Shown piece after piece: positions 1 to 5,886 of a stretch of 6,629 nucleotides of DNA (position 1 is its first letter; every line of letters starts with the position of its first letter). The translations under genes and the position numbers were made by a program. This DNA is from Limisphaerales bacterium (GTDB lineage Bacteria > Verrucomicrobiota > Verrucomicrobiae > Limisphaerales > UBA11358). Under the pieces are notes generated by a model. The model was not told the DNA's origin, ran no database searches, and saw nothing but the letters and a program-made list of their open reading frames with translations. The stretch covers positions 2,293 through 8,921 of the forward strand of contig PLZL01000232.1 in assembly GCA_003152145.1 (NCBI GenBank), written 5' to 3'.

Positions 1-1064
1 ACATGGAGTTCATGGTCCATCTGAATCATGAAGAGCTGATGATGAGCCGGGGCGGAGACATGATCAAAAACGAAGGCTCCTTCTGGCGCGACATGCGCTA
101 CGTCGGCGTGCCCGGAGTGGATAATCTCAACCAGATCGGGCCGGGCATCGTGGCCGATTTTCCAAAGCTTGCTGCGTCGGCAGCCCATGTGACGGGTCGT
201 CCACTGGTCTGGGAGGAAGAAGGCGGTGGGACGGGCCAAAACGGAAAGTTCATTGTGGATTACCAGCTCGTCCGCGGCATCAATTACATGAACATCCGCG
301 GCATCAACAACAGCAACGGCGCGGCGATTGGCTGGTATGTCAGCCGCGCCCAACACCTGCTGGCGATTGGCCGGCCGGCGGCGCAAGTCGCGCTGCTTCA
401 CCCGACGGACAGCATGTGGATGGGCGACAAGGAAGCCGACGACGTGACGCTCAAGCTGGTGACCGAATTGCTGGAGCACCAGATTGACTTCGATCACATT
501 GACGCGGACGAACTGGCCTCCGTTGTCACTCTCAAAAAAGGCGGATTGAAAAATTTGAGCGGGCAAACGTATCGCGCCGTCATCGTCCCCACCGCCACCG
601 TGATTCAAAAGGCCGGGCTGGAGAGGCTGCGCGCGTTCGCCGCCACCGGCGGCAAGGTTATCTTCATCGGTCGCGTGCCGACGATGGTGGTGGACCGGAC
701 TTTCCTGCATCCCGAAGCCGGCGCGCCCGACTTGAGCTTTGCCACAATTGAGCCGACGCCCGAAATCACCGACCGCGTCGTCGCTGCGCTGCCACCGCAA
801 GACGTGAAACTCGACGCCGCCTGTCCGCCGATCAAATACATTCATCGCACGCTCAAGGACGGCGACGTGTATTTCTTCTTCAACGAATCCAACGAGACCC
901 AATCGCGCACCGCGACGCTCGCCGCCACCGGCCAAGCTCAGATTTGGGACGCCGCTAGCAGAACCATCCAGCCGCTGGAAGGTGCTACGACATCGGCGGG
1001 CAGCGTGACCGTGCCGCTGACACTCACCAATTACGAAGCACGGTTCATCGTGTTGAAAAGATGA
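1..1064 (+). CDS. Glycoside hydrolase, C-terminal part (GH106-like; 5' end outside window)
   Basis: The reading frame is open from the left edge, so the first ATG at base 3 is probably an internal Met and the true start lies upstream. About 353 residues are visible. Counting from that Met, residues 30-135 resemble the catalytic-domain end of large alpha-L-rhamnosidase-like hydrolases: RYVGVPGVDNLNQIGPG, then GRPLVWEEEGGG (acidic cluster E71-E73 in the place where relatives carry a key Glu), then a 'RGINYMNIRG' strand and GRPAAQVALLHP. Residues 126-226 look like the glutamine-amidotransferase-like fold often found behind such barrels (YRAVIVPTATV, then AFAATGGKVIFIG). Residues 285-353 look like a beta-sandwich (VYFFFNESNE, IWDAASRTIQPL, YEARFIVLKR). 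It probably cleaves a glycosidic bond in a plant or algal polysaccharide; the linkage cannot be read from this fragment. The next hydrolase gene starts 42 nt downstream, suggesting one operon. Glycoside hydrolase is fairly sure; family GH106 is tentative, and another GH2/GH42-like multidomain enzyme is the alternative. Confidence 0.75.
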   Translation, partial: MEFMVHLNHEELMMSRGGDMIKNEGSFWRDMRYVGVPGVDNLNQIGPGIVADFPKLAASAAHVTGRPLVWEEEGGGTGQNGKFIVDYQLVRGINYMNIRGINNSNGAAIGWYVSRAQHLLAIGRPAAQVALLHPTDSMWMGDKEADDVTLKLVTELLEHQIDFDHIDADELASVVTLKKGGLKNLSGQTYRAVIVPTATVIQKAGLERLRAFAATGGKVIFIGRVPTMVVDRTFLHPEAGAPDLSFATIEPTPEITDRVVAALPPQDVKLDAACPPIKYIHRTLKDGDVYFFFNESNETQSRTATLAATGQAQIWDAASRTIQPLEGATTSAGSVTVPLTLTNYEARFIVLKR

Positions 1065-1098
1065 ACCACCTACCGCAGATAACGACTGATTAATTATC

Positions 1099-1105
1099 GA
1101 GAAAG
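1099..1105 (+). promoter_or_regulatory. Candidate ribosome binding site for the GH35-like gene
   Basis: GAGAAAG is the only purine-rich stretch ahead of the second hydrolase. It lies 1 nt before the ATG at 1107 but 10 nt before the in-frame ATG at 1116, so if it is used the real start may be 1116 (MRLKTF...). Both starts leave a normal signal peptide, so the mature protein is unaffected. The match to GGAGG is weak. Confidence 0.35.
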
Positions 1106-1106
1106 T

Positions 1107-2840
1107 ATGAAAACCATGAGACTAAAAACTTTTTGCAGCTTGGCAGCGATTTTTTTGCTGGCTCTGACGACGGCGCACGCCCAAACCAAGACAACCTCAT
1201 CCGACCCGTCCATTGCCCACTTGGAAATGCATGGTGCCGCCACGCAGTTGATTGTTGACGGCAAGCCGTTTTTGGTTTTGGCCGGCGAAACGGACAACAC
1301 CGCCTCTTCCAGCCTCGAATACATGGACACGGTCTGGCCGAAGCTGGCCAAAATGAACTTCAATACCGTCCTCATTGGCATCGGCTGGGATTGGGTCGAG
1401 CCGATGGAAGGCAAATATGATTTCAGCCTTGTTGACGGACTGCTTGCTGGCGCCCGGAAAAATAGTTTGCACGTCATCTTCCTCTGGTTCGGCAGTTGGA
1501 AGAACGGCCTCTCGAGCTTCGCGCCCGAATGGGTGAAAGCCGACCAGCAGCGGTTCCCGCGCGCCCGGCTCAAGAGCGGCAAGGCGGTGGAAGTGCTCTC
1601 GCCTTTCAGCGAGGCCAACCTGCAAGCCGATACCCGCGCCTACACCGCCTTCATGCAACACCTCCGCAAAGTGGATTCCAAACAGCACACCGTGGTCATG
1701 ATTCAGTTGGAGAATGAAGTGGGGCTGCTCGGCGATTCTCGCGACCGGTCCACCGATGCCGCCGCCGCGTTCTCCCGGCCCGTGCCAGCAGAGTTGCTAA
1801 ACTATCTGCAAAAAAATAAGGAGACGTTGTGGCCGGATCTCCGCAAGTTGTGGGAGGCCGCCGGCGCGAAAACTACCGGCACATGGACGGAAGTTTTCGG
1901 TGACTCCACGGCGGCTGACGAAATTTTTATGGCGTGGAATTACGCGCGCTTCATGGACCACATGACGAAGGCCGGCAAGGACGAATACCCCGTGCCGGTG
2001 TTCTCAAACACATGGCTCGTCCAGCCACAGGACAAGGAGCCGGGCGATTATCCGTCCGGCTGCCCGGAGCCGCTCGTGATTGACATTTGGAAGGCGGGTG
2101 CGCCCGTGATTGACATCAATGCGCCGGATGTCCATCTGCCGAACTTCAGCTACTGGGCCGAACAGTTTCACCGCCCCAACAATCCGTTGTTTGTGCCGGA
2201 GTCGTCCGGCGACGTTGGCGGCGCGGCCAATGCCTTTTATGGCATCGGCCAGCACGCGGGAATCGGTTACTCCCCGTTCGGTGTCAACAATGCGGCGCGC
2301 TTCAGCGAGGGTCGGCCCGGCAGCAATGCGCCGACACCGGTTGCGCTCGAAAATTTGCCGCTCGCCAGGGCCTATGCGCTGCTCGCGCAGATGACGCCGC
2401 TGATTTTGGACGCCCAGGCCAAAGGAACGATCGGCGCCGCCTGGCTCAACACCAAGCAACCGAAGCAGGAAATTACTTTGGGCAACTATGTTGTGAATGT
2501 CGAACTCCGGAAGAACCGGAGGAATCCCGCGCAGGTGCCGGCGCTGGGCTATGCCATCATTATCGCCGCCGGCCCCGACGAATATTTTGTCGCCGGCCTC
2601 GATGTCCAGGTCACCTTCTCGCCGAACACGCCGGGACCGGAGATTGCCGGCCTTGCTGACGCGGAAACGGGCAAGTTTGTGAAAGGCCAGTGGATTCCGG
2701 GGCGCAAGATGAACGGGGACGACGTCCTATTGGATTACGATCAGGCCGGCGCGGCCGCAAAAAACCAGTCGGGCAGCGGCTTGATGTTCCGTGCCGACGG
2801 CCCCACCGTTCAGAGGGTCAAGTTGTATCGGTATCATTGA
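1107..2840 (+). CDS. Secreted GH35-family beta-galactosidase-like hydrolase with DUF5597-like C-terminus
   Basis: This is a 577-residue protein with a signal peptide: basic N-terminus, hydrophobic stretch about 9-22, likely cleavage after THAHA-type residues near A25 (TTAHA/Q), so it acts outside the cytoplasm. Residues 35-400 fit a clan GH-A (beta/alpha)8 barrel: VDGKPFLVLAGE at 50-61, MNFNTVLIGIGWDWVEPMEGKYDF at 83-106 (the strand before the 'W-x-x-x-E' region), IFLWFGSWKNG at 124-134. The acid/base is predicted to be E204 in IQLENEVG and the nucleophile E365 in LFVPESSG, both in clan-typical contexts. Residues about 400-575 match the small beta domain (DUF5597) that follows the barrel in a GH35 subgroup. 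The likely reaction is removal of terminal beta-linked galactose from oligo- or polysaccharide, though substrate range in this subgroup varies. It follows another hydrolase by 42 nt. An in-frame ATG at 1116 is an alternative start. The gene is complete, with both catalytic residues present. Confidence 0.88.
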   Translation: MKTMRLKTFCSLAAIFLLALTTAHAQTKTTSSDPSIAHLEMHGAATQLIVDGKPFLVLAGETDNTASSSLEYMDTVWPKLAKMNFNTVLIGIGWDWVEPMEGKYDFSLVDGLLAGARKNSLHVIFLWFGSWKNGLSSFAPEWVKADQQRFPRARLKSGKAVEVLSPFSEANLQADTRAYTAFMQHLRKVDSKQHTVVMIQLENEVGLLGDSRDRSTDAAAAFSRPVPAELLNYLQKNKETLWPDLRKLWEAAGAKTTGTWTEVFGDSTAADEIFMAWNYARFMDHMTKAGKDEYPVPVFSNTWLVQPQDKEPGDYPSGCPEPLVIDIWKAGAPVIDINAPDVHLPNFSYWAEQFHRPNNPLFVPESSGDVGGAANAFYGIGQHAGIGYSPFGVNNAARFSEGRPGSNAPTPVALENLPLARAYALLAQMTPLILDAQAKGTIGAAWLNTKQPKQEITLGNYVVNVELRKNRRNPAQVPALGYAIIIAAGPDEYFVAGLDVQVTFSPNTPGPEIAGLADAETGKFVKGQWIPGRKMNGDDVLLDYDQAGAAAKNQSGSGLMFRADGPTVQRVKLYRYH

Positions 2841-2928
2841 GAATATCAGCGACCACATTCGGACACTGGAGGAAATTGTCAGTCTCTTGTCTTGATTTTG
2901 GGGCAACGCTGGTTGAGGCTTGCGCGAT

Positions 2929-3186
2929 ATGAAATCAATACAACTGGCGAATGTCTTAATCAAAATTCTGGGGCTTTACATTTGCCTTGGCGCTATCCCT
3001 GGCTGTGTTTCTGGCATTCTCGTTGGGTTGTCATCATTGGGGTTGTTGAAAACGGACCCCACAGGCATGGTCATGCGCATGGTGAGTTATTCAATTGGCT
3101 ATGCCGTGGAAGCGGCGGTTGGCATTCTTATCATCGTCAAGAGTCAAAAGATTGCGGAGTTCTGGTTCAAGAATGAAGATGAGTAG
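2929..3186 (+). CDS. Small two-helix membrane protein of unknown function
   Basis: This is an 85-residue protein from the ATG at 2929; GAGG at 2915-2918 lies 10 nt upstream and supports this start over the TTG at 2920. Two hydrophobic segments are visible: about residues 7-40 (LANVLIKILGLY through SGILVGLSSLGLL, long enough for a helix with a Gly/Pro kink at GAIPG) and about 53-71 (YSIGYAVEAAVGILIIV). A short basic/aromatic stretch, KSQKIAEFWF, and a final acidic KNEDE follow. No catalytic or binding motif is evident and I cannot assign a function. Small proteins with this plan, ending in an R/K-S-x-x-I-A-like stretch, seem familiar from Verrucomicrobiota genomes, but that is recollection. 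Its base composition looks more AT-rich than the flanking hydrolase and transporter. The 88-nt gap after the hydrolase gene and 75-nt gap before the transporter gene suggest a separate or loosely linked unit. Confidence 0.65.
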   Translation: MKSIQLANVLIKILGLYICLGAIPGCVSGILVGLSSLGLLKTDPTGMVMRMVSYSIGYAVEAAVGILIIVKSQKIAEFWFKNEDE

Positions 3187-3222
3187 CTTCAAACTATACC
3201 ACTACTGAAAATCTTAAACATT

Positions 3223-3251
3223 TTGTCAATCGCCCTCGCACCCGCTAGACT
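3223..3251 (+). promoter_or_regulatory. Sigma70-like promoter for the MFS gene, near-leaderless
   Basis: TTGTCA at 3223-3228 (five of six matches to TTGACA) is separated by exactly 17 nt from TAGACT at 3246-3251 (four of six matches to TATAAT, with the first T, the A at position 2 and the last T kept). A transcript starting 6-8 nt after the -10 box would begin around 3257-3259, only a few bases before the ATG at 3262. No Shine-Dalgarno-like sequence is present before that ATG, which fits a leaderless or very short-leader mRNA. The transcription start is inferred from spacing only. Confidence 0.55.
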
Positions 3252-3261
3252 TCGCTTCTAA

Positions 3262-4554
3262 ATGGGACGCAAACCATCGCTGCTTGTTGTTTTCCTGACG
3301 GTCTTCATTGACCTGATTGGGTTTGGGATTGTCGTGCCGCTGGTGCCGATTTACAGCCGGCATTACGGCGCCAGCGGCTTTGTCATCGGCGCCATCATCG
3401 CGTCGTTTTCCGCGATGCAGTTCATTTTCTCGCCGGTCTTAGGCCGATTGTCCGATCGCATTGGCCGCCGTCCCGTCATGCTCATCAGCACCGCCGGCGC
3501 AGCATTGTCGTATGTCTTGTTCGCCGTCGGTTCGGGTTTTGAAAATCACGCTGCCGCACTTTGGGCGCTGCTCATCGCGCGGATCTTTGCCGGCATCTGC
3601 GGCGCCAACATCACCGTCGCGCAGGCTTACATCGCCGACATCACGCCGCCGGAAGATCGGTCGAAGCGAATGGCTCTGATTGGCGTGGCGTTCGGGCTGG
3701 GATTTGTATTCGGCCCTGCCATCAGTGGCATCGCCTTGAAACTCTTCGGCGTGACCGGGCCGGGCTGGGCCGCCGCCGCGCTTTGCACGGCGAATTTTGT
3801 GCTGGCGTATTCCATTCTTACAGAAAGTCTCCAGCCGTCTTCCGGTCACGCGGCCAAGCGCCCCCGTTTTACCCAATGGGGACACACATTGTCACAACCA
3901 AAAATCGGCCTGCTTATCCTGATTTTTTTCCTGGCGACGTTCGCCTTCAGTTGCTTTGAAACCACCCTGCCGCTGCTCGTCAGCGACAATTTCAATCTCG
4001 GCATCACCGTGGATGAAACCAAGCCCGCCATGACGGTCATCTCACTGTTCGTCTTTTGCGGAATCATCGGTGTGTTCATCCAAGGCGGCGCGATTGGCCG
4101 GCTCGTGAAAATATTCGGCGAACCGAAACTGATTGCGTTGAGCCTCGTGTTGACAGGCATCGCCCTTGCGCTGCTCCCCTTCATCAAAGGCGACGGCCAA
4201 CTCAAGTGGTTGGCCGTCCTGCACGCGACCGACTGGCCGTGGATAAAAATATTACTTGTCCTCGCGCTGCTGTCCATCGGCTCCAGCCTCACGCGCGCGC
4301 CGTTGTTCGGGCTGCTCTCCAACCTCACGCCCGCCAACGAGCAGGGTGCCACCATCGGCGTCGCCCAAAGCGCCGGGGCTTTGGCGCGCATCGTCGGCCC
4401 GTTGTTTGCCGCGACTCTTTACCTGCAAGTTCCGATGCTGCCTTACGTGATTTGTGGCGGGCTGGCAATTTTGACCGGCCTGCTCGCGTGGCAATACCTT
4501 TACCGGTCAAATCCTTCACCCGCCGTCACTGGAAAAAATCGGTCGGCGGATTGA
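3262..4554 (+). CDS. Major facilitator superfamily transporter, TetA/DHA1 type
   Basis: This is a 430-residue inner-membrane protein with about twelve hydrophobic helices, roughly at 6-30, 39-59, 72-91, 97-124, 137-158, 167-188, 214-237, 256-277, 288-308, 327-347, 364-386 and 390-413. Family motifs are clear: a first-helix Asp in FIDLIGFGIVVPLVP (D17), motif A GRLSDRIGRRPV at 61-72 between helices 2 and 3, a helix-4 Arg (R107) in LLIARIFAGICGAN, and the antiporter motif C region GVAFGLGFVFGPAISG at 141-156. Motif C is typical of proton-coupled drug/H+ antiporters, so efflux of a small molecule is more likely than sugar uptake, but substrate cannot be read from sequence. Despite TetA-like motifs there is no reason to call it a tetracycline-resistance gene. 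The start is fixed by a TAA codon directly before the ATG. It converges on the EF-hand gene 61 nt away. Confidence 0.9.
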   Translation: MGRKPSLLVVFLTVFIDLIGFGIVVPLVPIYSRHYGASGFVIGAIIASFSAMQFIFSPVLGRLSDRIGRRPVMLISTAGAALSYVLFAVGSGFENHAAALWALLIARIFAGICGANITVAQAYIADITPPEDRSKRMALIGVAFGLGFVFGPAISGIALKLFGVTGPGWAAAALCTANFVLAYSILTESLQPSSGHAAKRPRFTQWGHTLSQPKIGLLILIFFLATFAFSCFETTLPLLVSDNFNLGITVDETKPAMTVISLFVFCGIIGVFIQGGAIGRLVKIFGEPKLIALSLVLTGIALALLPFIKGDGQLKWLAVLHATDWPWIKILLVLALLSIGSSLTRAPLFGLLSNLTPANEQGATIGVAQSAGALARIVGPLFAATLYLQVPMLPYVICGGLAILTGLLAWQYLYRSNPSPAVTGKNRSAD

Positions 4555-4590
4555 CTGCTTCACACCCGGCATTCGCAGAACAATCCGCCG
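4544..4590. terminator. Long inverted repeat at the end of the MFS gene, possible bidirectional terminator
   Basis: CGGCGGATTG (4544-4553) is matched perfectly by CAATCCGCCG (4581-4590), a 10-bp GC-rich stem around a 27-nt loop. CTGC (4555-4558) and GCAG (4575-4578) could pair inside that loop. The left arm covers the last codons and part of the TGA stop codon of the transporter. It lies between two convergent genes, the usual place for a shared 3' structure. No good U-run follows on either strand, so it is not a classical intrinsic terminator; it may instead protect 3' ends or work with Rho. Confidence 0.4.
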
Positions 4591-4594
4591 CCCA

Positions 4595-4612
4595 TCCGTT
4601 CACACGAACGGA
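4595..4612. terminator. Second hairpin in the convergent gap
   Basis: TCCGTTC (4595-4601), a 4-nt loop ACAC, and GAACGGA (4606-4612) form a perfect 7-bp hairpin. On the plus strand it is followed by ATCTTATT, a poor and interrupted T-rich tail, just beyond which lies the stop codon of the minus-strand EF-hand gene. It could terminate transcription coming from the transporter. On the minus strand it is followed by a G-rich stretch, so it would not act as an intrinsic terminator for the EF-hand gene. Confidence 0.4.
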
Positions 4613-4615
4613 ATC

Positions 4616-5029
4616 TTATTGCTGACCCGGAGGCGGGCCGGGAGGCGCGCCATCGGGCGGAGGACCGGGCGGCAAATTGTTGTCATCGGCGCCGGGATTT
4701 CCACCGGCGTTTCTGCCTTGACCGCCGGGGCGTTGCGGGCGCGGCCCCATGAATTCATCCGGGGTCAGTTTGCCGTCGCCGTTTTTATCCAGCGACTTCA
4801 GCGCGGCACTTGCGTTGGCGATTTCGGTCGCATCAATCACGCCGTCGTGATTGGCGTCCAACGCGGCGACGATGGCCGGCACGGGCGGACGACCGCCGCG
4901 CATGGGCGGACGATTTTGGCTGTTGCCGTTTTGTGGACCGCCGTTGTCCTGCGCATTAACGACGAGCGCCGTTGCGCCCAGCGCCAGCAGTCCCGCCAGC
5001 GCCAGCATTGTTTTCATGTTTGTTTTCAT
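4616..5029 (-). CDS. Secreted EF-hand (calcium-binding) protein, Pro/Gly-rich
   Basis: This is a 137-residue protein with a signal peptide: basic MKTNMKT, hydrophobic core about 8-24, likely cleavage after VVNA at 26. Residues 27-49 are a Gly/Asn/Pro-rich linker. Two canonical 12-residue EF-hand loops follow: DANHDGVIDATE (58-69) and DKNGDGKLTPDE (81-92). Each has acidic or polar residues at positions 1, 3, 5, 9 and Glu at 12, the central Gly at 6 and a hydrophobic residue at 8, so both should bind Ca2+. The remaining tail, about residues 94-137, is disordered-looking and ends in PPG-type repeats (GAPPGPPPGQQ). It is predicted to act in the periplasm or outside the cell as a calcium-responsive binding or scaffold protein; no enzyme activity is suggested. 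Start: ATG at 5027-5029 with a purine-rich GAAAGAGAG 6 nt upstream; a second in-frame Met at residue 5 is an alternative. It is divergent from the response regulator and shares its control region. Confidence 0.85.
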   Translation of the reverse strand: MKTNMKTMLALAGLLALGATALVVNAQDNGGPQNGNSQNRPPMRGGRPPVPAIVAALDANHDGVIDATEIANASAALKSLDKNGDGKLTPDEFMGPRPQRPGGQGRNAGGNPGADDNNLPPGPPPDGAPPGPPPGQQ

Positions 5030-5035
5030 TTTGTG

Positions 5036-5044
5036 CTCTCTTTC
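5036..5044 (-). promoter_or_regulatory. Ribosome binding site for the EF-hand gene
   Basis: On the minus strand GAAAGAGAG ends 6 nt before the ATG at 5029-5027. This is the most convincing purine-rich site in the right half of the window and supports the first ATG rather than the Met four codons later. Confidence 0.5.
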
Positions 5045-5089
5045 TTTTTTTGCCGGTGTGAATCTTTACGCCGTCAATTTACGCGAACG

Positions 5090-5110
5090 AACCTTAAGGG
5101 AAGGTGAAGT
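5090..5110 (-). promoter_or_regulatory. Candidate OmpR-family operator, copy 1 (EF-hand side)
   Basis: The 14-bp word AACCTTAAGGGAAG occupies 5090-5103. On the plus strand TTAAG (5094-5098) is followed after 6 nt by TGAAG (5105-5109), a direct repeat with an 11-bp period. OmpR/PhoB-type regulators bind as head-to-tail dimers to such repeats. The site lies about 60-80 nt upstream of the EF-hand start codon, next to where a promoter would be expected; no strong -35/-10 pair could be read there, which would fit an activator-dependent promoter. Binding by the adjacent regulator is inferred. Confidence 0.5.
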
Positions 5111-5134
5111 TGAAAAATGATTTTAAGTTTTTTC

Positions 5135-5146
5135 GGAATTTATTCC
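5135..5146. repeat. Short palindrome between the two operator copies
   Basis: GGAAT (5135-5139) and ATTCC (5142-5146) are inverted around 2 nt inside the AT-rich spacer between the operator copies. It is not placed at the symmetry centre of the larger repeat (about 5132-5133). It could be an extra half-site pair for another regulator, but such short palindromes also arise by chance. Confidence 0.25.
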
Positions 5147-5155
5147 AACCAGCGT

Positions 5156-5175
5156 CTTAATCTTCCCTTAAGGTT
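5156..5175 (+). promoter_or_regulatory. Candidate OmpR-family operator, copy 2 (regulator side)
   Basis: CTTAA at 5156-5160 and CTTAA at 5167-5171 form an exact direct repeat with an 11-bp period; read on the minus strand this is TTAAG-N6-TTAAG. It contains the reverse complement of the 14-bp word found in copy 1. It lies about 60-80 nt before the response-regulator ATG. A TTGCAC directly overlaps its right end (5174-5179) and could be a -35 element, but no convincing -10 was found at 17 nt. Autoregulation of the two-component operon is inferred from position and geometry. Confidence 0.5.
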
Positions 5176-5235
5176 GCACCTGCGAGAGTGACGGCAGGAT
5201 GCGGTTGTGTTAAACCAGCCGCAACCACGGCCAAC

Positions 5236-5886
5236 ATGAGAATCCTGATTGTCGAAGACGAACCCGACCTGCTCCGCAGCCTTGCCCAGGCGTTGCGCGA
5301 GGAAGGTTACGCCGTGGACACCGCCAACAACGGCGAGGACGGACTCTTCAACGCCGAGGGCTGTGACTATGACGCCATCGTGCTGGACGTGATGCTGCCC
5401 AAATTGGACGGCTGGGAAATTCTCAAGCGCCTGCGCAAAACCAAAAAGACGCCGGTGCTGATGCTCACCGCGCGCGATCAGTCCCGCGACCGTGTGCGCG
5501 GTCTTGATACCGGCGCAGACGATTACGTCGTCAAGCCGTTCGATTTGTCGGAGCTGTTCGCCCGCCTGCGCGCGCTCATCCGCCGCAGCGCGAACAAGAC
5601 GACGAACGTCATTGAAATCGGTGACGTGAAGATTGACACCGCCGCCCGAAACGTGCTGCTCAAGGAAAGACCGGTTGAATTAACGGCGCGCGAATATTCG
5701 CTCGTGGAATTTCTCGCGCTGCATCACGGTGAAGTTGTCACGCGCACGCAGCTTTACGAACACTTGTTCGACGAAAACGAGAGTTCGCTTTCCAACCTGC
5801 TCGACGTTCATGTTTCCAACGTCCGCAAAAAGCTCGGCGCGGAATTCATCACCACTCGGCGTGGACACGGCTATTGCATCGAATGA
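5236..5886 (+). CDS. OmpR/PhoB-family response regulator
   Basis: This is a 216-residue two-domain transcription factor. Residues 1-118 are a receiver: MRILIVEDE with the acidic pocket E7/D8, phospho-acceptor D51 in IVLDVMLPKLDGW, switch Thr T78 in MLTARD, and conserved K100 in DDYVVKPFDLSEL. Residues 126-216 are a winged-helix DNA-binding domain: VELTAREYSLVEFLALHHGEVV, then recognition-helix region LLDVHVSNVRKKLG, then the wing TRRGHGYCIE. All key receiver residues are intact. An upstream in-frame GTG at 5188 would add 16 Ala/Cys/Thr-type residues before the receiver, so the ATG at 5236 is preferred even though no clear Shine-Dalgarno precedes it. It overlaps the sensor kinase gene by ATGA. 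It most resembles the CusR/CopR/QseB-type branch, but that does not fix the signal. Likely targets are its own operon and the divergent EF-hand gene. Confidence 0.93.
   Translation: MRILIVEDEPDLLRSLAQALREEGYAVDTANNGEDGLFNAEGCDYDAIVLDVMLPKLDGWEILKRLRKTKKTPVLMLTARDQSRDRVRGLDTGADDYVVKPFDLSELFARLRALIRRSANKTTNVIEIGDVKIDTAARNVLLKERPVELTAREYSLVEFLALHHGEVVTRTQLYEHLFDENESSLSNLLDVHVSNVRKKLGAEFITTRRGHGYCIE

Larger units (their letters stand above)
5090..5175. repeat. Perfect 14-bp inverted repeat spanning the divergent control region
   Basis: AACCTTAAGGGAAG at 5090-5103 has its exact reverse complement, CTTCCCTTAAGGTT, at 5162-5175, with 58 nt between the arms. Each arm has a CCTTAAGG-type palindromic core. 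The arms are too far apart for an efficient RNA hairpin and too specific for chance in a 206-nt gap, so two oppositely oriented protein-binding sites are the best reading. One site faces each divergent gene. Confidence 0.8.

Noticed and set aside
1094..1618. 174-codon open frame on the minus strand opposite the GH35-like gene
   Set aside because: It lies wholly antisense to a well-supported gene, its translation is Ser/Arg/Lys-rich without domain features, and it is explained by the GC-rich codon pattern.
2876..2904. TTGTCA at 2876-2881 as a -35 box for the small membrane protein
   Set aside because: No acceptable -10 box lies 16-18 nt downstream, unlike the same hexamer before the MFS gene.
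3182..3208. AGTAG/CTACT inverted repeat after the small membrane protein gene as a terminator
   Set aside because: The stem is only 5 bp, AT-containing, with a 14-nt loop and no T-run, so it is likely chance.
3846..4391. 181-codon open frame on the minus strand opposite the MFS gene
   Set aside because: The plus-strand frame has clear transporter motifs and twelve helices; the antisense translation shows no recognisable protein features.
3262..4554. Calling the MFS gene a tetracycline-resistance determinant
   Set aside because: The TetA-like motifs are shared by many DHA1 transporters, and there is no mobile element or TetR-type repressor nearby.
4619..5107. 162-codon open frame on the plus strand opposite the EF-hand gene
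   Set aside because: The minus-strand frame has a signal peptide and two perfect EF-hand loops, while this one is Arg-rich with no coherent fold and would cross the control region.
5203..5227. GGTTG/CAACC inverted repeat in the regulator leader
   Set aside because: It is a 5-bp stem with a long loop and several alternative registers; there is not enough to call a riboswitch or attenuator.
5188..5235. 16-codon N-terminal extension of the response regulator from a GTG start
   Set aside because: The receiver domain normally begins right at MRILIVEDE, and the extension overlaps the region expected to hold the promoter.
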